A stretch of DNA of 17,186 bases. Source: S139-23 sp047639315 (GTDB lineage Bacteria > Planctomycetota > GCA-002687715 > DRQF01). How positions within the stretch are numbered: position 1 is the first letter of the stretch; each line of letters opens with the position of its first letter. The stretch is from the NCBI GenBank assembly GCA_047639315.1, contig JBLINQ010000111.1, forward strand, positions 1 to 17,186, read 5' to 3'. Under the pieces are notes generated by a model, which ran no database searches, had not been told where the DNA came from, and was given only the letters and a program-made list of their open reading frames with translations. The translations under genes and the position numbers were made by a program. Below are positions 6,471-14,431 of this stretch, piece by piece.

Positions 6471-7547
6471 TTAGTCGTCCGATTTTACCCGAACTTTGAC
6501 TCCTGGAGTCTCTTCCTTGTGGACCGAACCGACCACGGCGGTAAACTCTAAACCAGAATCTTGAAGCTTCTTTACCAAGTCATCCGCTTGTTCCTGCCGA
6601 ACGGTGATCAAGAGTCCACCTGAAGTTTGAGGGTCGAAAAGAACTTCATTGCGCCAATCACTCATCGACGCTGGAACTTCCACTGCACCAGCAGTGTATT
6701 CTCTCGTTTCACGTGCACCACGAGTTCGATATCGATCCTGAAAGAAGTCTTCCAAGCCGACGATGGTGGGCACCGATTTGTCGTCTATGACGATCGTTCC
6801 TGGGCTTCCAGCCGCCAACTCAGCGGCATGACCAAGGAGACCAAAGCCGGTGATATCGGTGACGCAGGAAACGTCGGCTTCGTGCAAGTGAGAAATACCC
6901 AAGCCGTTCAGAGTACTCATCCATCGAATGGCCTCATCGACGGACTTACCGGTGACAGAGTCAACCTTGACGCCACTGTTGATTAATCCGGTTCCCAGAG
7001 GCTTGGTCAAGATGACGGCGTCATCAACTCGGATGGATCCGTTAGCCCACACCTTATCTGGATGGACCTCACCGGTTACGGCGAGCCCATACTTGACTTC
7101 ATGATCCTCAACCGTATGACCACCACCGATCACAGCACCAGACTCTCGTACTTTGTCGGCGCCACCTTGCAGGATCTCTGAAAGCACGCTGAGAGGCAGC
7201 ATCTTCGCCGGAAATCCAACGATGTTCAAAGCCACAAGAGGGCGTCCGCCCATCGCGTAGACATCAGACAGGGCGTTGGCTGCGGCCACCATGCCAAACG
7301 AATAGGGATCATCCACCATGGGTGGAAAGAAGTCGGTTGTGACAACAATAGCCCGGTCGTCGTCGAGCCGATAGACGGCAGCGTCATCAGCTCCGGCGAA
7401 TCCGACAATGAGATTACTATTCTTGGGTTGATCCAATACGCCCAAAACTTGGGCGAGTCCCGCAGGGGACAACTTCGCCGCTCAACCACCTGAACTGGCA
7501 TACTCTGTAAGTCGAATGGAACTGCCATTCTTCTGTCCATCAGTCAC
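6471..7547 (-). CDS. selD: Selenophosphate synthetase SelD with selenocysteine at the active site (in-frame TGA)
   Basis: SelD makes selenophosphate from selenide and ATP. The 358-residue product starts at GTG 7547, overlapping the selA end, with AAGGAG seven bases upstream. The N-terminus reads RLTEYASSGGUAAKLSP, where U22 is TGA at 7484-7482. E. coli has RLTQYSHGAGCGCKISP, with catalytic Cys17 at this place; its Lys20 matches K25 here. D55, D72 and D95 match the metal/ATP-binding Asp51, 68 and 91 of E. coli. Later motifs include IGGGHTVED, TDITGFGLLGHAAE and FDPQTSGGLL. Reading TGA as stop would leave only a 333-residue fragment from TTG 7472 without the active site. A SECIS-type hairpin follows the TGA, and selA and selC flank the gene. 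Confidence 0.95.
7452..7479 (-). promoter_or_regulatory. Bacterial SECIS element in selD mRNA
   Basis: Starting three bases after the UGA, GGCGA (7479-7475) pairs with TCGCC (7456-7452). GTCCC (7470-7466) then pairs with GGGAC (7461-7457) around loop CTGC. All ten pairs are Watson-Crick, and four unpaired bases (AGTT) bulge on the 5' side. Position, bulged U and a small apical loop containing G fit the bacterial SECIS design recognised by SelB. Confidence 0.8.
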
Positions 7548-8955
7548 CTGATATCTCCTTAATCGCTCCAGCGACAACATCGTAGTCATCGCGCGTCATG
7601 GTTCGTAGATCAAGATGCACCGTGTCATCTTTGATGCGACTGAAAATTGAGATCGGCATCATCCGCAACTGGTCGGCAACTTCTTGCGCCGACTTGTCGG
7701 GCCATTCAATCGCGATGCAAAAAGTGGGAAGACCTCGAGTTGGCAGCGTGCCTGCGCCCAGCTCGCTGGTTGATTCGACAACTTTGCATGAAGGGCCTTG
7801 AGCACTCACACCTCTTAGGATGCTTGCGAGTTCTTCAGCCCGCTTCTGCACCGATTCCGGCTTCTCGGAAAGCATTCTCAATGTCGGTATTTTTTCATCA
7901 AGACTCTCTGGCTCGAAGTAGAGCTTGAGCGTGGCCTCTAAAGCCAAACACGCAGCCTTATCGATACGCAATGCCCTGGCCAGCGGATTCTTCCTGATCC
8001 GGTCGATCCACTTCTTCTTGCCAATGATAATGCCAGCCTGGGGTCCACCAATAAGTTTGTCGCCCGAAAAGCAAATGACATCCGCGTCGTTCTTAACGCT
8101 GAATTGAATGTCTGGTTCATCGTGAACGCCGTACTTGGTCATGTCGATGAGAGAACCGCTACCAAGGTCGTGTATGACTGGTAGATCGAGTTTCTTGCCC
8201 AAGGCGACCATTTCTGGCAAATCGACGTGTTCGGTAAATCCTACGATGCGGTAGTTGCTGGTATGAACCAGCATGAGAGCACCGGTGTTCTCATTCACTG
8301 CTTTTTCGTAATCGCTGATGCGCGATTTGTTGGTCGTGCCAACTTCTTTCAAGCGGCAGCCGGCCGCTTCGAAGACATCGGGGAGACGATAAGAGCCACC
8401 GATTTCGATCATCTGCGAACGGCTTACGACAATCTCTTTGTCTAAGCCCATCTCATTGAGAATGATCAGAGTCGCTGCGGCATTATTGTTGACGACAGTG
8501 GCATCCTCAGCGCCGGTCAATTCGCACACTAAATCAGCACAGAATTGATCTCTTCTTCTTCGGCCACCAGTTTCCTTGTTGACCTCTAAGAGAACATAAC
8601 TGGCGGCATCCGTCAGTTGCTGGCGTGCCTCTGCTGGGTAGAGCGCCCGCCCTAATCCTGAATGGAGGATGATCCCTGAACCGTTCACGACTCGGCACGT
8701 CGATGATCTACGCCAAGCTTCAAAAGCGAGAGAGATCTTGCCTATAATTTCTTCTTCGCTCGGGATGTTGACTTCTAAGCCTTGGCGCAGTTCTTGTTTC
8801 AGCGCCAGACGTATGCGATCCAATGTGATCCGAGACAGGTGCCCGATCAACTTATTTTCAGCTTGAGCCAAAGGTCCGTTTGATCTGCGGATAATCTCGA
8901 TCAACTGGCCAACCGCTGGCAACGATGCCAAAGGGGAGACAGGTTTCTTAGCCAC
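7540..8955 (-). CDS. selA: L-seryl-tRNA(Sec) selenium transferase SelA
   Basis: SelA is a PLP enzyme that converts Ser-tRNA(Sec) to Sec-tRNA(Sec) in the cytoplasm with selenophosphate. The 471-residue length is normal. The N-terminal tRNA-binding region (LASLPAVGQLIEIIR), NGSGIILHSGLGRA, LEVNKETGGRRRRD, VVNNNAAATLI, HDLGSGSLID and the PLP-lysine motif FSGDKLIGGPQAG (K300, E. coli K295) are all present. The start is GTG 8955 with GGAGGG seven bases upstream. It is the first gene of the operon; its TGA (7542-7540) lies inside the beginning of selD, so translation is probably coupled. Nothing is missing or broken. Confidence 0.97.
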   Translation of the reverse strand: MAKKPVSPLASLPAVGQLIEIIRRSNGPLAQAENKLIGHLSRITLDRIRLALKQELRQGLEVNIPSEEEIIGKISLAFEAWRRSSTCRVVNGSGIILHSGLGRALYPAEARQQLTDAASYVLLEVNKETGGRRRRDQFCADLVCELTGAEDATVVNNNAAATLIILNEMGLDKEIVVSRSQMIEIGGSYRLPDVFEAAGCRLKEVGTTNKSRISDYEKAVNENTGALMLVHTSNYRIVGFTEHVDLPEMVALGKKLDLPVIHDLGSGSLIDMTKYGVHDEPDIQFSVKNDADVICFSGDKLIGGPQAGIIIGKKKWIDRIRKNPLARALRIDKAACLALEATLKLYFEPESLDEKIPTLRMLSEKPESVQKRAEELASILRGVSAQGPSCKVVESTSELGAGTLPTRGLPTFCIAIEWPDKSAQEVADQLRMMPISIFSRIKDDTVHLDLRTMTRDDYDVVAGAIKEISGD

Positions 8956-9121
8956 TGAGGGCCCTCCAATTCTTCAGTTCCGTCGTGATGATAGTCCCTA
9001 AATTCAGGATTGGCAGTCCCTTTGAGGCGATTCGGTGCTTAAAAAGTTCTGTCGAAGAATCCGAGGCTCTCCTGCAACACTTAGCAGCGATGTTGAATTC
9101 CACCAAAACGGCGCTGTGACC

Positions 9122-9283
9122 ATGTCTATCCCGAGTGAATCTCAGCCGAGAATAGGGGAGGTAAACCAACTTTTTGACAGCGATTCCCCGAGTCTCGTCG
9201 CCCTGGACCCCAACGAATCATGCCAAGAGATTCAAAATCGTCTCCTAAACCATTTCAGAATTGAGCTTTATGCCGTAAAGTAA
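9122..9283 (+). CDS. Doubtful small hypothetical ORF
   Basis: A 53-residue frame from ATG 9122, also open upstream to 9035, encodes a polar peptide with no domain, membrane segment or motif I recognise. It has no Shine-Dalgarno motif. The only support is a hairpin starting four bases after its stop. It could be chance. Confidence 0.15.
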   Translation: MSIPSESQPRIGEVNQLFDSDSPSLVALDPNESCQEIQNRLLNHFRIELYAVK

Positions 9284-9286
9284 ACG

Positions 9287-9310
9287 CCATGATCAAGAAA
9301 ATGATCATGG
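9287..9310. repeat. Inverted repeat CCATGATCA/TGATCATGG
   Basis: Nine-base arms (9287-9295 and 9302-9310) match perfectly around AGAAAA, followed by only three T. It could be a weak terminator on the plus strand or a protein-binding palindrome; the arms are AT-rich for a terminator. Confidence 0.4.
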
Positions 9311-9409
9311 TTTGGGCGGCGGAACTGAAGATGAGATCCTGAGATTGAGCCGAATCGGTCCTCATAAGATGCTGCTGTTAAGCCGATAAGGTGCACAGCA
9401 CTCTTCGAA

Positions 9410-9437
9410 TTGACAGGAAATTTGAAGAGGCTATTTG
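9410..9437 (+). promoter_or_regulatory. Possible promoter of the Asp-box lipoprotein gene
   Basis: A perfect TTGACA (9410-9415) is followed after 16 bases by a poor -10 match, TATTTG (9432-9437). It lies 65 bases before the ATG at 9502. The -35 is good and the -10 weak, so it is tentative. Confidence 0.3.
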
Positions 9438-9501
9438 GTAGATTAGGCTTCACGCGGACCGAATTCGATGATTTCGGCGATGGGGTTAAAGAGGGAACAT
9501 C

Positions 9502-10254
9502 ATGTCCAAATTGAGATGTCTGGTCGTTTTTGCGGTCTTGGCATGTAGCGGTTGCGATAGCACGGGAGATCGGCTTGAAGTGCCCATCCCGGATCAAGAT
9601 CGGTATGTCGCAATGGAACTTAGCTGCATTCACGCGACGTCCAGCAAGGATGTTGTCGTTGGCGGTTTCTTGACCGACGTCGACGGCGGGCTCGAAGGGA
9701 TTGTTCTACAGACCACCGATGCCGGCAAAAACTGGCGTCGAATTGGGGCTTTGACTTTCCCATTCGAGGGCTTCTTGCCTCAGACCGTCTACTTCAATGA
9801 TTTACTTCGTGGCTGGGTGTCGGGTATTCGAGTTCGCCGGGGCGAGACAATCCCATCAGTGATTCGAACTGAGAACGGCGGCGGTCATTGGCGGGAATCC
9901 CAGATTCCTGAAAACCGCGCCGCCATCGTAGTCGCGGCAAGCGAGCTTCTTTTCGAATCAGATGAATTTGGAGAAGTCCATGTCTCCTACCAAGACCTTG
10001 CCACGGGACTGCCGCGTATCAATCTTTATGAGACCCGCGACGGTGGCAAAAACTGGGTATTGGGAAAATTCATCGATGAAGTCAAACCAAAAATTAGTGA
10101 TACGGCACGTTTCTTTATCACAGATCAGGAAGGTTTCAGATTAGAGCCACCATTGCCAAATGGCACTCAAGTACTCAATTTCACTGGTTCAGCGGGTGAA
10201 GCATGGATTCCGCTGTGCCAATTTCACGTCTCACAATTCGCACAGTTTTACTGA
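9502..10254 (+). CDS. Putative lipoprotein with three Asp-box (BNR-like) motifs
   Basis: The 250-residue product begins with a lipoprotein-type signal (MSKLR, hydrophobic core, ACSGC); lipidation would be at C15 or C18, and neither gives a textbook lipobox. Three Asp-box-like motifs follow: TTDAGKNW (71-78), TENGGGHW (123-130, with N for D) and TRDGGKNW (178-185). Such motifs mark beta-propeller hairpins of sialidase-like and Ycf48-like folds. Three repeats are too few for a complete propeller, so it may be a partial propeller or may need a partner. No sialidase catalytic residues are recognisable, so no enzyme activity is proposed. GAGGGA (9491-9496) is the ribosome site. Likely location is the periplasm or outer membrane; function unknown. 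Confidence 0.75.
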   Translation: MSKLRCLVVFAVLACSGCDSTGDRLEVPIPDQDRYVAMELSCIHATSSKDVVVGGFLTDVDGGLEGIVLQTTDAGKNWRRIGALTFPFEGFLPQTVYFNDLLRGWVSGIRVRRGETIPSVIRTENGGGHWRESQIPENRAAIVVAASELLFESDEFGEVHVSYQDLATGLPRINLYETRDGGKNWVLGKFIDEVKPKISDTARFFITDQEGFRLEPPLPNGTQVLNFTGSAGEAWIPLCQFHVSQFAQFY

Positions 10255-10269
10255 TTCTGAACGACAAAC

Positions 10270-10297
10270 TTGATCCCGGCAAAAACGGGGACATAAT
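10270..10297 (+). promoter_or_regulatory. Promoter of tRNA-Pro
   Basis: TTGATC (10270-10275) and CATAAT (10292-10297, 5 of 6 to consensus) are 16 bases apart. The implied start falls a few bases before the tRNA 5' end at 10309, the usual spacing for a tRNA gene. Confidence 0.55.
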
Positions 10298-10308
10298 GCT
10301 TCAACACA

Positions 10309-10382
10309 CGGGGTGTGGCGCAGCCTGGTAGCGCGTCTGGTTTGGGACCAGAAGGTCGGAGGTTCGAACCCTCTCACCCCGA
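10309..10382 (+). tRNA. tRNA-Pro (anticodon TGG)
   Basis: A 74-base cloverleaf. The acceptor CGGGGTG/CACCCCG includes the C1-G72 pair typical of bacterial tRNA-Pro. The D-arm is GCGC...GCGC with GCCTGGTA. The anticodon arm TCTGG-TTTGGGA-CCAGA has TGG at 10343-10345. The T-arm contains GGTTCGAACC, and the discriminator is A. CCA is not encoded, unlike the tRNA-Sec gene in this window, so it would be added by a nucleotidyltransferase. A short hairpin (10390-10407) follows without a T-run. Confidence 0.97.
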
Positions 10383-10641
10383 CTTCCCTTCGACCGTTCT
10401 TGGTCGATAACGGCATATCGCCGCGATGGGGCACGGAAGCATGGACTTCCTGCCCATTTACCGCGAGCGAGCCGAGGTACTTCTCGACAATTGTTGACCC
10501 TCTGATCTACACGGGGTAATTTCCAAGCGTCGAGATGCCGTCTTAAATTCAATCAAAGTGCATGAAAGACCATATCTTGAAACAAGATGAGTCTCGAGCG
10601 CGAATGCGCCACACAAAATTCAGCCAAGGGAGCCGTCGATA

Positions 10642-13134
10642 ATGGGGACGCCAATTATCATTACCGGCATGCATCGGTCCGGCACTTCCTTGCTGGCGAA
10701 CCTCCTCCAATCGGCCGGGGTCGACATCGGTGACCGTCTCATGGAGCCGACGGAGTTCAATCCCAAAGGCTACTTTGAGGATATGGACTTCTACAATCTT
10801 CACGTCGACATTCTCCATGACAATGGAAGGTATTTGGTCTACGGCATCGGCGAAGATCAGAACGTGAAGATCAGCGAAGAATTCGAGATAAGAGCGAAGG
10901 AACTTGTCGCCCAGCGCGGTGATCGTGATCTTTGGGGGTGGAAAGACCCACGGAGCAGTCTCATCCCTGAATTCTGGGTCCGACTGCTACCGGAAGCCCG
11001 TTTCGTTTTCATCTACCGTGACCCGCACCTTGTCGTCGATTCACTTCGACGTCGTGCCGATGGTCCTCTGATGCATCAATTCCGTGGTGTGCGCCTTCTT
11101 GAACGTTTCGGTTTTGATCGTTTCTCGCCAACACTGGCGCTCAACATGTGGAAGTTCTACAACCGGCACATTGTCGAGTACGCCGAAAGGAACCCAGAGC
11201 GGTGCCAAGTCTTGGCCTTGGAAAACCTGGCGACCGAATTCCCTATTGCCTTGGAGCAGATGGCCAGCGATTGGGGATTGAATTTTAACGAAGTCGACAT
11301 GCAATCCGTTTTCGAACGCAAATTACTCGGCGCTGACGCCTCCTCCAACATTCTTCGCACCTGCAATCGCGATTCGGAGGCTCAATCACTGCTCCGGCGG
11401 CTTGAGGCGTTATCGCAAGGCGGCATTGCCAGTGACGGAGACTATGATCCGACACCGATGAGGAAAGTTGGCGGGGCGATGGTGCGTCATTATCGTCGGT
11501 GGTTTACGCCGGAAGGCCGACATGCTGCCAGGTCGCACTATGCCCAGGCCTTTAAGGGCGACTACGACCATTGGCTCAATGCCTTTGACCGCCCTAATTC
11601 AAACGATCTCGAACGCTTGCACCGTAGGGCTCTATCGTCTGACAAGAAGCCAACGATCTGGGTCTTTCCGTCGAGGAAAGCTGGTGCTGAATTAGATCGG
11701 ACACTGGCCACGTTAGAAAATCAGACTTGGCCCTATTGGAAGATCGTCGACGAAACTCCTGACGAATTCTTGAAGAACAATGAGGCGGCCGTTGGGGATT
11801 GGCTGTTGATCCTCGAGAAGGATCAACTGTTGACACCGTTTGCCCTGCAAACGTTGGCGTCAGTGGCAATTGCCAAAAGTGATGCCAAGGTTATCTATGC
11901 CGACGAGGATCAGATTCTCAGTAACGACAATCGAACCATTCCTTTTTTCAAACCTGATTGGAGTACGGACTTCTATCTAGAAAAGGACTACGTCAGTTCC
12001 GCGTGCATCTGTTCGGTGACCGCAAGCCAGGACGCGCTCAAGAATGGCAGTTATTCTTGTGGCGGCGACTTGGTCTCCAGGATTGTTGAGTCTTGCGAAA
12101 ATGAGGGGGTCGAGCACGTCCCGCTCGTCTTGTTCCATGTGCCGGACGGAAACGGGCATGAAGCGCCGAATCGTGAAGAACGAATCCACAGCCTCATCAG
12201 CTCTTGGGAAGGAACGAAGGTCGAAGTTGAAGTTGTTGAGGATGGTGGTCATCGCTTAATCTATCCTCTGCCCGAAGAGCTACCTAAAATCTCCATCATC
12301 ATTCCGACTCGCGATCGGGTGAAAGAGCTCCGCGCTTGTCTGACGACCTTGTTGGAGAAAACCTCCTACCCGAATTTCGAAGTCATTGTAGTGGACAACG
12401 GCTCGGTGGCACCAGAGACCTTGAGCTACATCGCCGAGGTTGAGAAGAACAAACTGGTGCGTGTCCTCAAGGACCCACGCCCATTTAATTTCTCGGCCAT
12501 CAACAACCGTGCTGCGCAAGCCACGGAAGGTGAAATCCTCTGCTTCTTGAATGACGACACGAGGATCATCTCAGAAGGGTGGCTCGGTGATCTCGCTCGA
12601 TTGGCCTTGCGAAAACCGATCGGTGCAGTTGGCGCCATGCTGTTCTATGGCGACCGTACCATTCAGCATGCCGGAGTCGTAACAGGCTCAGGCGGGGCGC
12701 GGTTGGCAGGGCATCCATTCCGTGGTCTAAAGCCAGAAGAACATCCGGAGAATACTCTCCTCAGACACGTTCAGAACTACTCGGTTGTGACCGGCGCTTG
12801 CCTTATGATTCAGCGCGACATCTTCAATGAAGTCGGCGGCTTTCCGGAAGAGTTGTCGGTGTGTTTCAACGACGTAGACCTGTGTTTGAAAATCAAAGAA
12901 CTGGGCTATCGTAACTTGTGGACTCCGCATGTGGAGTTGTTTCACGATGAAAACGTGAGCTATGCCGCAAGAACCCAAGAAGCACAAGCGCGCTACGAAC
13001 GTGAATCAGCCTGGTTGACCAGAAAATGGCAAACCATTCTACCGACCGATCCAGCATTCAACCCGAATCTGGCGTTGTCTGGAGATATCGGTGCCTTGGC
13101 TGCCAACCCAAGGGCAACTCGTCCTTGGCAATAG
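10642..13134 (+). CDS. Sulfotransferase fused to tandem GT2-like glycosyltransferase domains
   Basis: The 830-residue protein has three parts. Residues 1-235 form a sulfotransferase: the 5'-phosphosulfate loop GMHRSGTSLLANLL (9-22) and a 3'-phosphate motif FIYRDPHLVVDSL (123-135) bind PAPS. Residues of about 335-460 resemble the N-terminal GT2 half of paired rhamnosyltransferase-type enzymes (ENQTWPYWKI, ADEDQI, PFFKPDWSTDFYLEKDY), but are shortened, and the usual LDHDD is LEKDQ (391-395). Residues 548-775 are an intact GT2 domain with SIIIPTRDR, VIVVDNGS, the metal motif LNDDT (636-640), and CFNDVDLCLKI. No signal peptide or membrane helix is seen. It probably modifies a cell-surface glycan by glycosyl and sulfuryl transfer, though acceptor and order are unknown. 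AAGGGAG lies nine bases before the ATG. Confidence 0.88.
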   Translation: MGTPIIITGMHRSGTSLLANLLQSAGVDIGDRLMEPTEFNPKGYFEDMDFYNLHVDILHDNGRYLVYGIGEDQNVKISEEFEIRAKELVAQRGDRDLWGWKDPRSSLIPEFWVRLLPEARFVFIYRDPHLVVDSLRRRADGPLMHQFRGVRLLERFGFDRFSPTLALNMWKFYNRHIVEYAERNPERCQVLALENLATEFPIALEQMASDWGLNFNEVDMQSVFERKLLGADASSNILRTCNRDSEAQSLLRRLEALSQGGIASDGDYDPTPMRKVGGAMVRHYRRWFTPEGRHAARSHYAQAFKGDYDHWLNAFDRPNSNDLERLHRRALSSDKKPTIWVFPSRKAGAELDRTLATLENQTWPYWKIVDETPDEFLKNNEAAVGDWLLILEKDQLLTPFALQTLASVAIAKSDAKVIYADEDQILSNDNRTIPFFKPDWSTDFYLEKDYVSSACICSVTASQDALKNGSYSCGGDLVSRIVESCENEGVEHVPLVLFHVPDGNGHEAPNREERIHSLISSWEGTKVEVEVVEDGGHRLIYPLPEELPKISIIIPTRDRVKELRACLTTLLEKTSYPNFEVIVVDNGSVAPETLSYIAEVEKNKLVRVLKDPRPFNFSAINNRAAQATEGEILCFLNDDTRIISEGWLGDLARLALRKPIGAVGAMLFYGDRTIQHAGVVTGSGGARLAGHPFRGLKPEEHPENTLLRHVQNYSVVTGACLMIQRDIFNEVGGFPEELSVCFNDVDLCLKIKELGYRNLWTPHVELFHDENVSYAARTQEAQARYERESAWLTRKWQTILPTDPAFNPNLALSGDIGALAANPRATRPWQ

Positions 13135-13144
13135 GAAAATCAGC

Positions 13145-14350
13145 TTAGCGAGGGTCATCGCGGCCGTGATTTTTCCGAGGAACGCCATGTCCAATGGCAC
13201 CGCTGCCAAAGCGCTCTCGGATTTGATCCAACGTCTTGAGTACTTGCCCATCTTTTTGCTGATGAACGGTTTCCTCTTCGGCAAAGAGTTCGAGCTGCTC
13301 CTCTTGTTCTGCTTGGACCAGGGAGCTGAGCCCCAGGCCAATGAGTCGCACCGGTTCACCCGGCTTTCTCAACTTCGATAGCAGTTCCAATGCTTCTTGA
13401 TGGATGATGAGGTCTGAGGCCGTGGATCTTGCGAGGTGGGATTGGCGCACGTGCGTCTTGAAGTCAGGCTCCCGATATTTCAGGCGGACAACGTGCCCTT
13501 CCATTTGCTCACGGCGCAGACTCTTGCCTACGTCTTCGGCAAGCCCCAAAAGAACTTGGCGAATCTCCTCATCTGAAGTGACGTCTTTTGAGAATGTTCT
13601 TTCCCTACTCATGCTCTTTGCCGCCCGTGTATTTTGCACGGAGCGAGTATCCAGTCCGCGGCTGAGTCGATAGAAGTGTGCCCCGGCATTCGAACCAATG
13701 ATCTTCGTGAGGTCAGATTCCCTTAAGCGTTGCAGGTCGCCAATCGTGCTCATCCCGAGGGCCGTCAGTTTTGCGCGCATTTTTGGTCCGGCCCCCCACA
13801 AGCAACTGAGGGGGAGTGGGGCGAGGAATTGGGCCTCCCCGCCCTTCGGAACTTCGACCAGTCCATCGGGTTTTTCCAGGTCAGATGCAACTTTGGCCAA
13901 ATACTTGGATGATGCGATGCCGACCGAGATGGTCAACCCGACTTCCTCTTGAACGCGCCGCCGGATCAATTCGCCAATCTTCCTGGGTGATCCAAAAAGC
14001 TGAATACTCCCGGCAATATCCAAGAAGGCCTCATCAAGGGATAGGCCTTCAACTTGAGGAGTGAAGCTTCGAAAAATGTCAAATACCTGACGAGACGCCT
14101 CAACGTAGGCTTTCATTCGTGGCCGGACAAAAATCCCGTGAGGGCACAAACGCTTGGCAATGACCCCTGGTAGTGCCGAATGGACACCAAATTTACGTGC
14201 TTCGTAAGACGCAGTTGCGACCACGCCCCGTGCCTCTGAACTCCCGATAATCACCGGTTGGCCTCGCAATTCGGGACGGTCTCTTTGCTCGACAGCAGCA
14301 AAAAAAGCGTCAAGATCGGCGTGCAGGATGATTCGATCCGGTTCATTCAT
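13145..14350 (-). CDS. dinB: DNA polymerase IV (Y-family translesion polymerase)
   Basis: From ATG 14350 the product is 401 residues, beginning MNEPDRIILHADLDAFFAAVE. D12 and the pair D106-E107 (GLSLDEAFLD) are the metal-binding carboxylates, and F17 takes the steric-gate place of E. coli F13. TISVGIASSKYLAKVASD and the helix-hairpin-helix region WGAGPKMRAKLTALGMSTIGDL follow, then the little-finger domain. QLELF at 352-356 fits the beta-clamp-binding pentapeptide. The frame extends 29 codons upstream, but that part is not conserved, and no strong ribosome site is seen at either place. It converges on the sulfotransferase gene with ten bases between stops, and diverges from the aminopeptidase. 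No clear LexA-type box is visible. Confidence 0.96.
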   Translation of the reverse strand: MNEPDRIILHADLDAFFAAVEQRDRPELRGQPVIIGSSEARGVVATASYEARKFGVHSALPGVIAKRLCPHGIFVRPRMKAYVEASRQVFDIFRSFTPQVEGLSLDEAFLDIAGSIQLFGSPRKIGELIRRRVQEEVGLTISVGIASSKYLAKVASDLEKPDGLVEVPKGGEAQFLAPLPLSCLWGAGPKMRAKLTALGMSTIGDLQRLRESDLTKIIGSNAGAHFYRLSRGLDTRSVQNTRAAKSMSRERTFSKDVTSDEEIRQVLLGLAEDVGKSLRREQMEGHVVRLKYREPDFKTHVRQSHLARSTASDLIIHQEALELLSKLRKPGEPVRLIGLGLSSLVQAEQEEQLELFAEEETVHQQKDGQVLKTLDQIRERFGSGAIGHGVPRKNHGRDDPR

Positions 14351-14431
14351 ACCCCATGATAACCAGGAGGGGACACGTTCGCCCTTGACCGCATAGCCGC
14401 AGCACGTTTGAATGCAACGAGGAGACCATAT

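Larger units (their letters stand above)
8956..9501. other. Intergenic region between divergent selA and lipoprotein genes
   Basis: This 546-base gap holds no recognisable gene. A plus-strand frame open from 9035, with an ATG at 9122, runs to TAA 9281-9283 (53 codons from 9122). It lacks a ribosome site and resembles no family. Four bases after that stop is a 9-bp inverted repeat (9287-9310), and a TTGACA hexamer lies at 9410. The selA promoter should lie at its left end, but no strong -10/-35 pair is visible there. Confidence 0.5.

Noticed and set aside
7226..7540. A 104-residue minus-strand frame starting at ATG 7540 over the selD N-terminus
   Set aside because: It is the wrong frame: the adjacent frame encodes conserved SelD motifs and includes the in-frame TGA. 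This ORF resembles nothing.
9268..9633. A 121-residue minus-strand frame
   Set aside because: It is antisense to the start of the lipoprotein gene, with no ribosome site, domain or conserved motif.
10252..10254. TGA ending the Asp-box lipoprotein, considered as a possible Sec codon
   Set aside because: Another TGA follows one codon later, no conserved sequence continues, and no SECIS-like hairpin is seen.
10231..10552. Two minus-strand frames over tRNA-Pro (with GVRGFEPPTFWSQTRRATRL and RVRTSDLLVPNQTRYQ)
   Set aside because: They are antisense translations of the tRNA-Pro gene; peptides of this kind are widely mis-annotated spurious ORFs.
14385..14413. TTGACC...TTGAAT as a promoter for the aminopeptidase
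   Set aside because: The implied transcript start would fall inside the ribosome-binding site, leaving an implausibly short leader.
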